Assembly (NCBI RefSeq): GCF_900107095.1
Contig: NZ_FNOR01000003.1
Coordinates: 62,001 to 126,000, forward strand
Length of the DNA: 64,000 nucleotides
Direction: 5' to 3'
Origin: Collimonas sp. OK242
Lineage (GTDB): Bacteria > Pseudomonadota > Gammaproteobacteria > Burkholderiales > Burkholderiaceae_D
The number at the start of each line of letters is the position of its first letter. The stretch's first letter is position 1. Position numbers and translations under genes: made by a program. Of the stretch, positions 30,993 through 40,990 are shown piece after piece. The notes under the pieces were generated by a model. That model made no database searches and was not told the DNA's origin. It saw only the letters and a program-made list of their open reading frames with translations.

Positions 30993-32666
30993 ATGCAAGA
31001 ACCCGTCTCCGAGCAGCCGAACATCGATAGCGCCGACCTCAACGACAACGCCATTGCGCAAGTCTCTAGCGAGCAGATCGCCAGCGAAGTGGCGCGCCGC
31101 CGCACCTTCGGCATCATTTCCCATCCGGATGCCGGCAAAACCACGCTGACAGAAAAACTGCTGCTGTTTTCGGGCGCAATTCAGCTGGCCGGCACGGTCA
31201 AGGGCCGCAAAAGCGGCCGCCATGCGACTTCGGACTGGATGGACATCGAAAAGCAGCGCGGCATTTCCGTCGCCAGCTCGGTCATGCAGTTCGAATACCG
31301 CGACCACGTAGTCAACCTGCTCGATACCCCGGGCCATCAGGATTTCTCGGAAGATACCTATCGGGTACTGACAGCGGTCGACTCGGCCTTGATGGTGATC
31401 GATGCCGCCAAGGGCGTTGAAACCCAGACCATCAAGCTGCTCAACGTGTGCCGCATGCGCAATACGCCGATCATCACGTTGATGAACAAGATGGACCGCG
31501 AAACCCGCGATCCGCTGGAATTGCTGGATGAGCTGGAATCGGTGTTGAAGATCCAGTGCGCGCCGGTTACCTGGCCGATCGGCATGGGCAAGACTTTCCG
31601 CGGCGTGTATCACTTGCTGCGCGACGAAATCCTGCTGTTCGCCGCCGGCAACGACAAGGCCGACCAGACCTTTGAAGTGATCAAGGGCATAGCCAACCCG
31701 CGCCTGGACGAAATGTTCCCGCGTGAAATCGAGCAATTGCGGATGGAAGTCGAACTGGTGCACGGCGCTTCGCATCCTTTCGACCAGGAAGCTTTCCTGG
31801 CCGGCGTGCAAACCCCGGTATTCTTCGGCTCCGCCATCAACAATTTCGGTATCCGCGAAATCCTCAATGCGCTGATCGACTGGGCGCAACCGCCGGGCTC
31901 GCGCGATGCCACCGTGCGCACCGTCGCGCCGACAGAAGCGAGCTTCTCCGGTTTCGTGTTCAAGATCCAGGCCAATATGGACCCGGCGCACCGCGACCGG
32001 ATTGCTTTCCTGCGCGTCTGCTCCGGCCATTTCCAGCGCGGCATGAAGATCAAGCATCTGCGCCTGAACCGCGAGATCAAGGTGTCGAACGTGGTGACCT
32101 TCATGGCGTCCAGCCGCGAACAGGTCGAAGAAGCTTACGCCGGCGATATCATCGGCCTGCCGAACCACGGCAATATGCAGATCGGCGACAGTTTCTCCGA
32201 AGGCGAACTGTTGCAGTTCACCGGCATCCCCTACTTCGCCCCGGATTTTTTCCGTTCGGTGCGGATACGCAATCCGCTCAAGATCAAGCAGTTGCACAAA
32301 GGCTTGCAGCAGCTCGGTGAAGAAGGCGCGATCCAGGTGTTCAAGCCGGTCACCAGCAGCGATCTGGTATTGGGCGGGGTCGGCGTGCTGCAGTTCGAAG
32401 TGGTCGCCAGCCGCCTGCTCAACGAGTACGGCGTCGATGCCGTATTCGAAGGCACCAGCATCAGCAGCGCACGCTGGATCACCTGCGACGACAAGAAAAT
32501 CCTGGCCGACTTTGAAAAATCATCGGCCGGCCACAACGTCGCTTACGATGCTGCCGGCAACATGGCCTATCTTGCGACCTCGGGCGTGAACCTGCGCCTG
32601 ACGCAAGAACGCTGGCCGCAAGTGGTGTTCCATGAAACGCGGGAGCATGCAGTCAAGCTGAACTAA
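30993..32666 (+). CDS. prfC: Peptide chain release factor 3
   Basis: 557-aa GTPase that recycles RF1/RF2 from the terminating ribosome. Motifs: G1 [17 protein letters not shown]2 region [19 protein letters not shown]3 [17 protein letters not shown]4 [13 protein letters not shown]. The EF-Tu-like domain II and C-terminal domain III follow. It is about 28 residues longer than the E. coli protein because of an acidic N-terminal tail ([18 protein letters not shown]). That may be real, as no better downstream start precedes the conserved [15 protein letters not shown]. Confidence 0.96.
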   Translation: MQEPVSEQPNIDSADLNDNAIAQVSSEQIASEVARRRTFGIISHPDAGKTTLTEKLLLFSGAIQLAGTVKGRKSGRHATSDWMDIEKQRGISVASSVMQFEYRDHVVNLLDTPGHQDFSEDTYRVLTAVDSALMVIDAAKGVETQTIKLLNVCRMRNTPIITLMNKMDRETRDPLELLDELESVLKIQCAPVTWPIGMGKTFRGVYHLLRDEILLFAAGNDKADQTFEVIKGIANPRLDEMFPREIEQLRMEVELVHGASHPFDQEAFLAGVQTPVFFGSAINNFGIREILNALIDWAQPPGSRDATVRTVAPTEASFSGFVFKIQANMDPAHRDRIAFLRVCSGHFQRGMKIKHLRLNREIKVSNVVTFMASSREQVEEAYAGDIIGLPNHGNMQIGDSFSEGELLQFTGIPYFAPDFFRSVRIRNPLKIKQLHKGLQQLGEEGAIQVFKPVTSSDLVLGGVGVLQFEVVASRLLNEYGVDAVFEGTSISSARWITCDDKKILADFEKSSAGHNVAYDAAGNMAYLATSGVNLRLTQERWPQVVFHETREHAVKLN

Positions 32667-32680
32667 AATAAATTTCCTAT

Positions 32681-32719
32681 CAAAAAGCCCCGCCCATACT
32701 CAGGCGGGGCTTTTTTTTT
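32681..32719. terminator. Rho-independent terminator of prfC
   Basis: AAAAGCCCCGCC pairs with GGCGGGGCTTTT, loop CATACTCA, followed by a run of nine T. Strong. Confidence 0.95.
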
Positions 32720-32845
32720 GCTTCTTCCCGGATCGCATTGCAATATGCTGCAGGAGATCTCCAGTTTGCATTTCGGAAATCGCAAGAGTAAGCTCTATAC
32801 AGTCTGAATACCACGAGTCGCAATTCTTTTAAGAAAGCGTACATC

Positions 32846-34081
32846 ATGTTAGTTCAACGTTCGCGTCTGCTCCCCGCCCTAACCGCTTTCCTGTTTTCCA
32901 CCCTATCCACCGCCCTTCTTACCTGCGCTCCGGCCGGCGCCGCGCTGGCCCAGGATGTCTTGCTGGGCGCCTCCGTGCAACTGACCGGTCCGGTCGCCAA
33001 CACCGGCCGCTATTACCGCGATGCCTATCAACTCGCGATCGACAAGATCAACGCGGCGGGCGGCGTGAAAATCGCTGGCCAGACACATAAACTGGCGCTC
33101 AGGCTCTATGACAATCAATCCGACGTCAATCTCAGCGTGCGCCAGTACACGCGCCTGGTGACAGAGGACAAGGTCAACCTGCTGCTGGGGCCGTTCGCCA
33201 GCAATTTTGCGCTGGCCGATTCGGCCGTATCGGAAAAATACAAGATTCCGATGGTCGAGGGCGGCGGCGCTTCGGACCAGATCTTCGCGCGTAAATTCAA
33301 CTACATTTTCGGTACGCTGGCGCCTGCCAGCAATTACTTCGGCAGCACCGTCGAGATGCTCAAGTCGCTCAAGCCGGAGCCGAAATCCCTGGCCCTGCTG
33401 TATGCCGACGACGCCTTCGACGTATCGGTCGCGGAAGGCACGCGGCCCAAATTGAAGCAAGCAGGCTTGAATGTCGTCATGGATGAGCGCTACAGCAGCA
33501 ACGCCACCGACTTCAACTCACTGCTATCCCAGATCAAGAGCAAGAACGTCGACGTGGTGCTGGTGGCCGGCCACGAAACCGAGATCCTGAATTTCGTGCG
33601 GCAGGCCAAGAGCCTGGCAGTGGCGCCGAAACTGTATTCGTTTACGGTGGGCGTGCCGAGCGAAGATTTCCGCAAAGCCTTGGGCAAGGATGCCGACTAC
33701 GCGTTTGGCATGACAGCCTGGCTGCCGACTGCCACCTTGAAAGACCGCTGGTTTGGCGATGCGCAGCAGTTTGCCAAGGAATACAAGGCCAAATTCAGCT
33801 ATGACCCGGATTATCATGCGGCTTCAGGCGCCGCCGATGTAGAAGCGCTGGTGCAAGCCATGGAAGACGCCGGCAGCATCGATCCGCAAAAGGTGCGCGA
33901 CGCATTGGCGAAGATCAGGTTTGATAGCCTGTACGGCCCCATCGCGTTCAATGCGCAGGGACAAATCGACCTGCCGCAAGTTGTGATCCAGGTGCAAGGC
34001 GATCAACTGGCTGAAATCTACGGCACCAAGGGTTTCGTGAAACATGCCAAATACCCGATGCCAGCCTGGTCCGCACGCTAA
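32846..34081 (+). CDS. Branched-chain amino-acid-type ABC transporter substrate-binding protein
   Basis: 411-aa periplasmic binding protein of the LivJ/LivK (Peripla_BP_6) family. The Sec signal ends in GAALAQDV, then the family start [35 protein letters not shown]. The ligand may be a branched-chain amino acid, urea, an amide or an aromatic compound; family members are diverse and this sequence is not decisive. It heads an operon with two permeases and two ATPases, the complete five-gene set. Confidence 0.92.
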   Translation: MLVQRSRLLPALTAFLFSTLSTALLTCAPAGAALAQDVLLGASVQLTGPVANTGRYYRDAYQLAIDKINAAGGVKIAGQTHKLALRLYDNQSDVNLSVRQYTRLVTEDKVNLLLGPFASNFALADSAVSEKYKIPMVEGGGASDQIFARKFNYIFGTLAPASNYFGSTVEMLKSLKPEPKSLALLYADDAFDVSVAEGTRPKLKQAGLNVVMDERYSSNATDFNSLLSQIKSKNVDVVLVAGHETEILNFVRQAKSLAVAPKLYSFTVGVPSEDFRKALGKDADYAFGMTAWLPTATLKDRWFGDAQQFAKEYKAKFSYDPDYHAASGAADVEALVQAMEDAGSIDPQKVRDALAKIRFDSLYGPIAFNAQGQIDLPQVVIQVQGDQLAEIYGTKGFVKHAKYPMPAWSAR

Positions 34082-34105
34082 GCCGGCAGGCCATCGGGAT
34101 TTCAG

Positions 34106-34969
34106 GTGGAGCTGCTCGCACAGATTCTCGTCAACGGCATTCTGCTCGGCGGGCTGTACGCTGTCATGGCGCTTGGCTTGGCCCTGGTCTGGGGCGTGCT
34201 CAATATTGTCAACCTGGCGCATGGCGCCTTCATCATGCTGGGCGCCTATTCGTCATGGTATCTCTACGCCTATGCGCATATTGATCCGTTCCTGGGATTG
34301 CCCGTCACCGCCGCCGTCATGTTTATCCTGGGCTACGCGCTGCAGCGCGGCTTGCTCAACCTGGTGATACGGGCGCCGATGTTCAACACGCTGCTGATCA
34401 CTTTCGGACTGGAAGTGGTGCTGACTTATCTGGCTCAGCTGGTATTCTCGGCAGACTTTCGCACTATCAATCCGCCTTACGCCGGCAGCAGCCTGGCGTG
34501 GGGGCCGGTGGTATTCCCGGTGGCCAGGCTGGGCGCGTTCGGCGTCGCCATTACCCTGACGGCCGGCATGTGGCTGTTGCTGCTGCACACGCGGCTCGGG
34601 CGGGCGATTCGGGCCACCGCCCAGAATTTGACGGCAGCCCGCCTTTACGGCGTCGAGCCGCGCCATCTGTATGCCATGACCTTCGGCTTGGGCATAGCGC
34701 TGGCGGGCGCCGCCGGCACGCTGTATGGCACGGTGTCGCAGATCAATCCGTACATCGGCGCCACGCTCACCGCCAAATCCTTTGCCATCGCGATTATCGG
34801 CGGCCTCGACAATCCGCTGGGCGTCATCGTCGGCGGGCTGTTCCTGGGGATCGTCGAATCGCTGACCGCCTTGTATATCGGCCAGACCTTCGCCGACGTC
34901 GCCAGCTTCGGCATCCTGGTGCTGGTGCTGATCGTGCGTCCCAGCGGCTTGCTTGGAAAGACCACATGA
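34106..34969 (+). CDS. livH: Branched-chain amino-acid-type ABC permease (LivH family)
   Basis: 287-aa inner-membrane permease with about eight hydrophobic segments. GTG start giving MELLAQILVNGILLGGLYAVMALGLALVWGVLNIVNLAHG, the LivH opening. The conserved AIIGGLDNPLGVIVGGLFLGIVESL block is the ATPase-contact region. It lies 24 bp after the binding-protein gene. Its TGA overlaps the next ATG (ATGA), typical of coupled liv genes. Confidence 0.92.
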   Translation: MELLAQILVNGILLGGLYAVMALGLALVWGVLNIVNLAHGAFIMLGAYSSWYLYAYAHIDPFLGLPVTAAVMFILGYALQRGLLNLVIRAPMFNTLLITFGLEVVLTYLAQLVFSADFRTINPPYAGSSLAWGPVVFPVARLGAFGVAITLTAGMWLLLLHTRLGRAIRATAQNLTAARLYGVEPRHLYAMTFGLGIALAGAAGTLYGTVSQINPYIGATLTAKSFAIAIIGGLDNPLGVIVGGLFLGIVESLTALYIGQTFADVASFGILVLVLIVRPSGLLGKTT

Positions 34970-35922
34970 ACAACCTGAAGATGTGGCGCGCGGGCCTGGT
35001 AGCGCTCGCTCTGTTGCTGCTGGCCGGCGTTCCCTGGTACGGATCCGACGTGCTGATCCAGTTCGGCATCAATGCGCTGCTGCTGGCGGTGTTGGCGCAA
35101 GGCTGGAACATCATTGGCGGCTATACCGGCTATGCTTCGTTCGGCAATTCGGTGTTTTACGGGCTCGGCAGCTACGGCGTAGCGATCGCCATGGTGCAGT
35201 GGCAATTGCCGTTCGGCGTCGGCCTGGTCTTCGGCGTACTGCTGGCGATCGCTTTTGCCGTTCTGCTGGGCTTGCCGGTGCTGCGTCTCAAAGGCCACTA
35301 TTTCGCGATTGCGACACTGGCCCTGTCGCAAGTCATGACCGCCATCGTCGCCAACATCGGGCTGGCCGGCCAAAACATCGGCCTGGTGCTGCCGCCGTTA
35401 AACAACGACCGGCTATTCTATGAACTGGCGCTGGGCCTGCTGGTAATCGTCACCCTGACGATCTTCTGGCTGACGCGCAGCCGCTTCGGCTTCGGACTCA
35501 TCGCGATTCGTGAAAACGAGGAAGCCGCCGCCGTCATGGGCGTCAACACCACCTTGTACAAGGTTCTTGCATTTACGCTTTCAGGCAGCTTCAGCGCCTT
35601 GGCCGGCGGCATTCATGCTTACTGGATCACCTTCCTGGATCCGGAGAGCGCCTTCGATATCAGCCTTAACGTCAAGATGATCATCATGGCTGTCTTCGGC
35701 GGCCCCGGCACCGTGCTGGGGCCCATCGTGGGCGCGCTCTCGCTGTCTGCCATTTCCGAATTCCTGTCGAGTGAAGTGACCAGCGTCGCCGGCCTGTTTT
35801 TTGGCGTCGTCATCGTCGCCGCAGTGGTCATGATGCCGCTCGGCCTGGCCGATATGCTGCGCCGTTTCCGCAAAACCGGCTGGCGTTATTTCATCGAAAA
35901 TATCCGGAGCCACAGCTTATGA
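34966..35922 (+). CDS. livM: Branched-chain amino-acid-type ABC permease (LivM family)
   Basis: 318-aa inner-membrane permease, partner of LivH. Start at the ATG that overlaps the livH stop (MNNLKMWRAGLVALALLLL). A longer open frame upstream is the livH gene in another frame. The LivM hallmarks GWNIIGGYTGYASFGNSVFYGLGSY and AIRENEEAAAVMGVN are present. Ends with an ATGA overlap onto livG. Confidence 0.93.
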   Translation: MNNLKMWRAGLVALALLLLAGVPWYGSDVLIQFGINALLLAVLAQGWNIIGGYTGYASFGNSVFYGLGSYGVAIAMVQWQLPFGVGLVFGVLLAIAFAVLLGLPVLRLKGHYFAIATLALSQVMTAIVANIGLAGQNIGLVLPPLNNDRLFYELALGLLVIVTLTIFWLTRSRFGFGLIAIRENEEAAAVMGVNTTLYKVLAFTLSGSFSALAGGIHAYWITFLDPESAFDISLNVKMIIMAVFGGPGTVLGPIVGALSLSAISEFLSSEVTSVAGLFFGVVIVAAVVMMPLGLADMLRRFRKTGWRYFIENIRSHSL

Positions 35923-36653
35923 CCGCCCTGCTCGAAGTCCGCCATGCCACCCGGCGTTTCGCCGGGCTGGTCGCCGTCAACGATGTCAGCCTGACGCTGG
36001 CGCAGGGCGAAATCCTGGGCCTGATCGGTCCCAACGGCGCAGGCAAGACGACCTTGATCAGCCTGATTAGCGGAACGCTGGCGCCGAGCGACGGCGAGCT
36101 GCTGTTCCAGGGCGAATCCATCAATCGATTGCCGGCTTTCCGCCGCGCGCGCCTCGGCATTGGCCGCACGTTCCAGATCATGCGGCCGTTTCCAGGACTG
36201 TCCGTGCTGGATAATGTCGCCGTGGGCGCTCTCTTCGGCCGCGCCGGCGGCCAGTCGCGCTTGGCACTGGCACGCGAGCAGGCGCGCGCCTGCCTTGAAT
36301 TCGTCGGACTGGACAAGTACATCGACCAGCGCGCCGATGAACTGGGCGGCCCGGGCCGCAAACGGCTGGAGCTTGCAAAAGCGCTGGCGATGCAGCCCAA
36401 GCTGTTACTGTGCGACGAGATCATGGCCGGCCTGACCCACGTCGAGATCGATGAAGTTATCGATCTGCTGCGCAAAGTACGCGAGCTAGGCATCAGCATT
36501 CTGGTCATCGAACATGTGATCAAGGCCATCAAAAGCCTGTCGGATCGCCTGCTGGTGCTGCACCATGGAGAAAAGATCGCCGATGGCACGCCCGAGGCGG
36601 TGCTGTCGGATCCGGTCGTGGTGCAGGCTTACCTGGGGAAGAAACGGCCATGA
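35919..36653 (+). CDS. livG: Branched-chain amino-acid-type ABC ATP-binding protein (LivG family)
   Basis: 244-aa ATPase. Walker A IGPNGAGKTTLISLIS, LivG-specific GIGRTFQIMRPFPGLSVLDNV, a slightly unusual signature region DELGGPGRKRLELAKALA, and Walker B LLLCDEIMAGLT. The usual LSxGQ signature is replaced by LGGPGRK, and the usual Walker-B DEP/DEV by DEI; these are tolerated variants in LivG. Overlaps both neighbours by 4 bp. Confidence 0.92.
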   Translation: MTALLEVRHATRRFAGLVAVNDVSLTLAQGEILGLIGPNGAGKTTLISLISGTLAPSDGELLFQGESINRLPAFRRARLGIGRTFQIMRPFPGLSVLDNVAVGALFGRAGGQSRLALAREQARACLEFVGLDKYIDQRADELGGPGRKRLELAKALAMQPKLLLCDEIMAGLTHVEIDEVIDLLRKVRELGISILVIEHVIKAIKSLSDRLLVLHHGEKIADGTPEAVLSDPVVVQAYLGKKRP

Positions 36654-37378
36654 GCGTCCCGGCAGATGCGATGCCCTTGCTTAAAGTCGGCAATCTGAGC
36701 GCCGGCTATGGCGAATTGCCGGTGTTGCATGGCGTCGACCTGGAAATCTACCCCGCCGAAATGGTGGCGCTGGTCGGCAGCAATGGCGCCGGCAAGACGA
36801 CTTTGCTGCGCGCCTTATCAGGCATGCTGTCTTGCAGCGGCAGCATTGTCATGGACGGCCGCGAGCTGGTCGGCGTCACACCCGATCAGATCTTCGGCCT
36901 GGGCCTGGTGCAAGTGCCGGAAGGACGCCAGTTGTTTGACCGCATGACCGTGCAAGACAATCTGTTGATGGGCAGTTACCGCCGCCACGACAAGACCGCC
37001 ATCGCGCGCGACCTGGACCAGATGTACGCCATCTTCCCGCGCATGGCGGAGCGGCGGCGCCAGCTGGCCGGCAGCATGTCGGGCGGCGAACAGCAGATGT
37101 GCGCCATCGCCCGCGCCTTGATGGCGGCGCCGGTGCTGATGATGATCGATGAAATGAGCCTGGGGCTGGCGCCGGTGGTGACGCAGGAACTGATGGAAGT
37201 ACTGGCAGCGATTCAGCGGGACGGCGTGACCGTGTTGCTGGTCGAGCAGGACGTGCAACTGGCATTGTCCGGCGCAGACCGCGCCTACGTGATGGAAACT
37301 GGCCGCATCGTGCACAGCGGACCTGCAAAAACCCTGATCAACGATCCCGCCGTTCAGCAGGCCTATCTGGGAATCTAG
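36650..37378 (+). CDS. livF: Branched-chain amino-acid-type ABC ATP-binding protein (LivF family)
   Basis: 242-aa ATPase, second of the LivG/LivF pair. Walker A VGSNGAGKTTLLRALSG, the LivF phrase GLVQVPEGRQLFDRMTVQDNLLMG, signature SMSGGEQQMCAIARALM, Walker B VLMMIDEMSLGLAP, H-region VLLVEQDV. Last gene of the operon; a perfect palindrome follows directly. Confidence 0.93.
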   Translation: MSVPADAMPLLKVGNLSAGYGELPVLHGVDLEIYPAEMVALVGSNGAGKTTLLRALSGMLSCSGSIVMDGRELVGVTPDQIFGLGLVQVPEGRQLFDRMTVQDNLLMGSYRRHDKTAIARDLDQMYAIFPRMAERRRQLAGSMSGGEQQMCAIARALMAAPVLMMIDEMSLGLAPVVTQELMEVLAAIQRDGVTVLLVEQDVQLALSGADRAYVMETGRIVHSGPAKTLINDPAVQQAYLGI

Positions 37379-37409
37379 CTGTAGGGTGGGCGCTGTGCCC
37401 ACCCTACAG
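37379..37409. repeat. GGGTGGGC-type palindrome
   Basis: CTGTAGGGTGGGC (37379-37391) and GCCCACCCTACAG (37397-37409) are perfect 13-bp arms around GCTGT. No T-run. It begins right at the livF stop and sits between convergent livF and dctA. A sister palindrome with the same GGGTGGGC core lies at 61903-61932. Confidence 0.8.
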
Positions 37410-37414
37410 CAAGC

Positions 37415-38743
37415 TTAGGAGTGATCGCGCTGATCAGCTTCTGCGATCGCAGCTTCGCGCATCGCCAGTTCCTGCTCGGAGTCGATCGCCTTGCCATCCA
37501 GCTGACGATGCAATTGCGCTTCATCCAGCTCGCCGGTCCATTTCGCCACGACGATAGTCGCCACGCCGTTGCCGATGGTGTTGGTCAAGGCGCGCGCTTC
37601 CGACATGAAACGGTCGATGCCGAGAATCAGCGCCAGGCCTGCAACCGGCACATGGCCGACAGCGGACAAAGTCGCCGCCAGCACGATGAAGCCGCTGCCG
37701 GTGACGCCGGCGGCGCCCTTGGACGTCAGCAGCAAGACTGCCAGCAAGGTCAGTTGCTGCACCAGCGTCATCGGCGTATCGGTAGCCTGGGCGATAAATA
37801 CCGCCGCCATGGTCAGGTAGATCGAGGTGCCGTCCAGATTGAATGAGTAACCGGTTGGTATCACCAGGCCGACCACCGATTTCTTGGCGCCCAGGTTTTC
37901 CATCTTGCCCATCAGGCGCGGCAACACCGATTCCGACGACGAAGTGCCGAGCACGATCAGCAATTCTTCCTTGATGTATTTGACGAACTTCCAGACGCTG
38001 AAACCGTGCACCTTGGCGACTATTCCCAGCACGCCGAAAATGAACAGCAGGCAGGTCAGGTAAAACGCCCCCATCAGCTGGCCCAGCGATAGCAAGGAGC
38101 TGATGCCGTATTTGCCGATGGTGAAGGCCATCGCGCCAAACGCGCCGATAGGTGCGACTTTCATGATCAGGCCGACCATGCCGAACAGCACATGCGAGAA
38201 TTTTTCGACAAAATCGAACACCAGCGTGCCGCGGCCGCCGAACTTATGCAGCGAAAAACCGAACAGTATCGCGATCAGCAACACTTGCAGGATTTCGTTC
38301 TTGGCAAAAGCATCGACAAAACTGCCTGGAATGATGTGGAACAGGAAATCGCTGGTCGATTCCATCTTGCCCGGACCGGTATATGCGGCAATGCTCTTGG
38401 TGTCGAGCGCGCTCAGGTCGACGTGCATGCCGGAGCCCGGATGCCAGACATTGACCACCACCAGACCGAGGATCAATGCCACGGTGCTCATGATTTCAAA
38501 ATACAGCAAGGCCAGGCCGCCGGTCTTGCCGACTTTCTTCATGTCTTCCATGCCGGCGATGCCGATCACCACGGTGCAGAAAATCACCGGCGCAATGATC
38601 ATCTTGATCAATTTGATGAAGCCGTCGCCGAGCGGCTTCATTGCCGCCCCGGTTTCCGGATAAAGATGTCCAAGCACGACGCCGATCACGATGGCGGTCA
38701 ATACTTGTACATAAAGTGATTTGTAGAGCGCTGGTTTGGCCAT
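37415..38743 (-). CDS. dctA: C4-dicarboxylate transporter (DctA)
   Basis: 442-aa sodium/proton-dicarboxylate symporter of the DAACS (SDF) family, importing succinate, fumarate and malate. It has eight membrane helices plus two re-entrant hairpins. Diagnostic segments are the serine-rich [21 protein letters not shown], the substrate site [22 protein letters not shown] and [19 protein letters not shown]. Ribosome site CGGAGAGGACAT precedes the ATG. Transcribed alone. Its upstream region is 557 bp and AT-rich. Confidence 0.96.
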   Translation of the reverse strand: MAKPALYKSLYVQVLTAIVIGVVLGHLYPETGAAMKPLGDGFIKLIKMIIAPVIFCTVVIGIAGMEDMKKVGKTGGLALLYFEIMSTVALILGLVVVNVWHPGSGMHVDLSALDTKSIAAYTGPGKMESTSDFLFHIIPGSFVDAFAKNEILQVLLIAILFGFSLHKFGGRGTLVFDFVEKFSHVLFGMVGLIMKVAPIGAFGAMAFTIGKYGISSLLSLGQLMGAFYLTCLLFIFGVLGIVAKVHGFSVWKFVKYIKEELLIVLGTSSSESVLPRLMGKMENLGAKKSVVGLVIPTGYSFNLDGTSIYLTMAAVFIAQATDTPMTLVQQLTLLAVLLLTSKGAAGVTGSGFIVLAATLSAVGHVPVAGLALILGIDRFMSEARALTNTIGNGVATIVVAKWTGELDEAQLHRQLDGKAIDSEQELAMREAAIAEADQRDHS

Positions 38744-39300
38744 ATGTCCTCTCCGATTAGATTACGTTTTTTTTAGAATATCGCTGCTGGCCGCCTGCAA
38801 ACATGACACTGCACGGCCGACGCTGCTCATACCGCTTGCTTTTTCCATCCTGTCGATCCGGCTATCCGCCCCGAATACCGGGACAGGAAAAAACTGAAAA
38901 AAGTGCGCCACTTTAGCTGATAACGCTACCATCACTCAAGTTATTTACATCCATCGACATGAAATTGCATTTTATGCAATTATTGTCAACGTGTACTTGC
39001 CGCAATCTCTTGGATTGGCACTTTGCATACGAATGCATTCTGTTCTGTATTTGACCGCAAGTAAATTCCTGCATGAGATATTTATCCTGCAAATTTTGAG
39101 ATGCCCTTGTCACAATGCTTGCGTATTCTGGATAGCGCCTCATATGGTTTAGATTATTTTATTTGCAATTGCATATCTTGTACGAGAGCCGAAATAAGCG
39201 TTTTACACAGAACATGGGAAAACAATGGCAACCTTTCCCCTGCTGCGTTTGTCTCAAACAAGCCTGGTCACCGCAAGTCTTTTCATAACAAGGAAGATCC
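38744..39300. other. AT-rich divergent intergenic region, dctA / adc
   Basis: 557 bp with no supported gene. The 38930-39200 part is much more AT-rich than its surroundings. It contains the inverted repeat AATTGCAT-TTT-ATGCAATT (38963-38981) and further copies of the TTGCAT/ATGCAA core near 39025, 39034 and 39163. These look like regulator sites for either divergent gene. A 76-codon open frame here (38913-39143, minus) lacks a ribosome site and is not called. Confidence 0.55.
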
Positions 39301-40041
39301 ATGACTGAAAACGATGTCCGTAACAACGCCTTTGCGATGCCTATCCATAATCCCGCTTTTCCGCCGGGACCTTATCGTTTCATCAATCGCGAATTTTTGA
39401 TCATTACCTACCGTACCGATCCGGAAGCGCTCAAGAAAATCATTCCTGCGCCGCTGCAGTTCCTCGAGCCCATCGTCAAGTTTGAATTTATCAAAATGCC
39501 CGACTCCACCGGCTTTGGGCATTACTGCGAATCAGGGCAAGTCATCCCGGTGACGCTCGATGGCGTGGCCGGCGGCTATGTCCACAGCATGTATCTGAAC
39601 GACCATCCACCGATTGCCGGCGGCCGCGAACTATGGGGTTTCCCGAAAAAACTCGGCAACCCGGAGTTGCGCGTGCATACCGACACCCTGATGGGCACCC
39701 TGGATTACAGCGACTTCCGGGTCGCCACCGGCACCATGGGCTACAAGCATAAGACGCTCGATAACGCAGCGGTCAAGAAAACGCTGGAAACGCCGGCCTT
39801 CTTGCTGAAAATCATTCCGCATGTCGACGGCACACCGCGCATCTGCGAACTGGTACAGTACAGCCTGACCGACATCACCGTCAAAGGCGCCTGGAGCGGC
39901 CCTGGCGCGCTCGACCTGCACGCGCATGCCTTAGCGCCCGTCGCCGATTTGCCGGTGCTGGAAGTACTATCTGCAGTACACATTTTGTCCGACCTGACCT
40001 TGCCCCTGGGCACGGTCGCCTATGATTATCTAGCTAAGTAA
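39301..40041 (+). CDS. adc: Acetoacetate decarboxylase
   Basis: 246-aa cytosolic enzyme converting acetoacetate to acetone and CO2. The Schiff-base lysine lies in [17 protein letters not shown]. Other family segments are [22 protein letters not shown] and VPVTLDG-like [22 protein letters not shown]. Ribosome site AAGGAAGATCC. The gene for 3-hydroxybutyrate dehydrogenase follows after 40 bp. The pair connects 3-hydroxybutyrate (from PHB) and acetoacetate turnover. Confidence 0.95.
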   Translation: MTENDVRNNAFAMPIHNPAFPPGPYRFINREFLIITYRTDPEALKKIIPAPLQFLEPIVKFEFIKMPDSTGFGHYCESGQVIPVTLDGVAGGYVHSMYLNDHPPIAGGRELWGFPKKLGNPELRVHTDTLMGTLDYSDFRVATGTMGYKHKTLDNAAVKKTLETPAFLLKIIPHVDGTPRICELVQYSLTDITVKGAWSGPGALDLHAHALAPVADLPVLEVLSAVHILSDLTLPLGTVAYDYLAK

Positions 40042-40081
40042 CCACACTTCACGTAAATCATCACGCAAATAAGGGAATGCC

Positions 40082-40864
40082 ATGTCACTCAAAGATAAAG
40101 TTGCACTGATTACCGGTTCCGCCAGCGGCATCGGCAAGGAAATCGCCATCGAATACGCACGCGCCGGCGCCAAGGTCGTGATCGCCGATCTGGCGCTCGA
40201 TGCCGCCACTGCCACCGCCAACGAGATCACCCAGTCCGGCGGCATCGCGATGGCGGTCGCCATGAACGTCACCGATGAAACCGAGGTCGACAAAGGCATC
40301 GCCGACACCGTTGCCGCCTATGGCAGCATCGACGTCCTGATCAGCAACGCCGGGATCCAGATCATCGCGCCTATCGTCGACTCGACCCTGGACAACTGGA
40401 AAAAAATGCTGGCGATCCATCTCGACGGCGCTTACCTGACTACCCGTGCAGCGATGCGCGAGATGATCAAGAAGGGCAACGGCGGTTCCATCATTTACAT
40501 GGGATCGGTACACTCGCATGAAGCCTCGCCGCTGAAAGCGCCGTACGTCACCGCCAAGCACGGCTTGATCGGCCTGGCCAAGGTGGTGGCCAAAGAAGGC
40601 GCGAAAAACAAGATCCGCGCCAACGTCATCTGTCCCGGCTTCGTCCGCACTCCGTTAGTGGAAAAGCAGATTCCGGAGCAGGCCAAGGAACTCGGCATCA
40701 CCGAAGACCAGGTAGTCAAGAACGTGATGCTGAAAGACACCGTGGACGGCGAGTTCACAACTACCCACGATGTGGCGCAAACCGCAATCTTCCTCGGCGG
40801 CTTCGAATCCAACGCGCTGACCGGGCAATCGATCGTGGTCAGCCATGGCTGGTTCATGCAGTAA
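40082..40864 (+). CDS. bdhA: 3-hydroxybutyrate dehydrogenase
   Basis: 260-aa NAD-dependent short-chain dehydrogenase interconverting 3-hydroxybutyrate and acetoacetate. NAD site [17 protein letters not shown], motif NAG in [13 protein letters not shown], catalytic Ser in [12 protein letters not shown], YxxxK in [13 protein letters not shown]. The [20 protein letters not shown] and C-terminal VVSHGWFMQ segments are typical of bacterial BDH. Its last codons (Phe-Met-Gln-stop) are the first unit of a 13-bp tandem repeat. Confidence 0.94.
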   Translation: MSLKDKVALITGSASGIGKEIAIEYARAGAKVVIADLALDAATATANEITQSGGIAMAVAMNVTDETEVDKGIADTVAAYGSIDVLISNAGIQIIAPIVDSTLDNWKKMLAIHLDGAYLTTRAAMREMIKKGNGGSIIYMGSVHSHEASPLKAPYVTAKHGLIGLAKVVAKEGAKNKIRANVICPGFVRTPLVEKQIPEQAKELGITEDQVVKNVMLKDTVDGEFTTTHDVAQTAIFLGGFESNALTGQSIVVSHGWFMQ

Positions 40865-40904
40865 GTTCGTGCAGTAAGTTCGTGCATTAAATTCACGCAG
40901 CAAG
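40853..40904. repeat. Four tandem 13-bp units at the bdhA 3' end
   Basis: Units at 40853, 40866, 40879 and 40892: TTCATGCAGTAAG, TTCGTGCAGTAAG, TTCGTGCATTAAA, TTCACGCAGCAAG. The first unit contains the last three codons and the stop of bdhA. Units 2 and 3 carry further TAA triplets. Confidence 0.85.
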
Positions 40905-40990
40905 AGATAGCGGCTGCCAGCGATAGGCACGAAGGGCGACAAACCTTCTTGCCTTCTTATCAAGCGCAGCCGCACTCATTCCGAGAAGCC

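Noticed and set aside
34498-34965. Long N-terminal extension of LivM
   Set aside because: The extra residues are the livH gene read in another frame; livM starts at the ATGA overlap.
39016-39028. TGGCAC...TTGCAT resembling a sigma-54 promoter near dctA/adc
   Set aside because: The spacing between the -24 and -12 elements is far too short for sigma-54.
38913-39143. 76-codon minus-strand frame in the AT-rich dctA-adc region
   Set aside because: No ribosome site, odd composition with many Cys/Met, and overlap with the motif-rich regulatory region.
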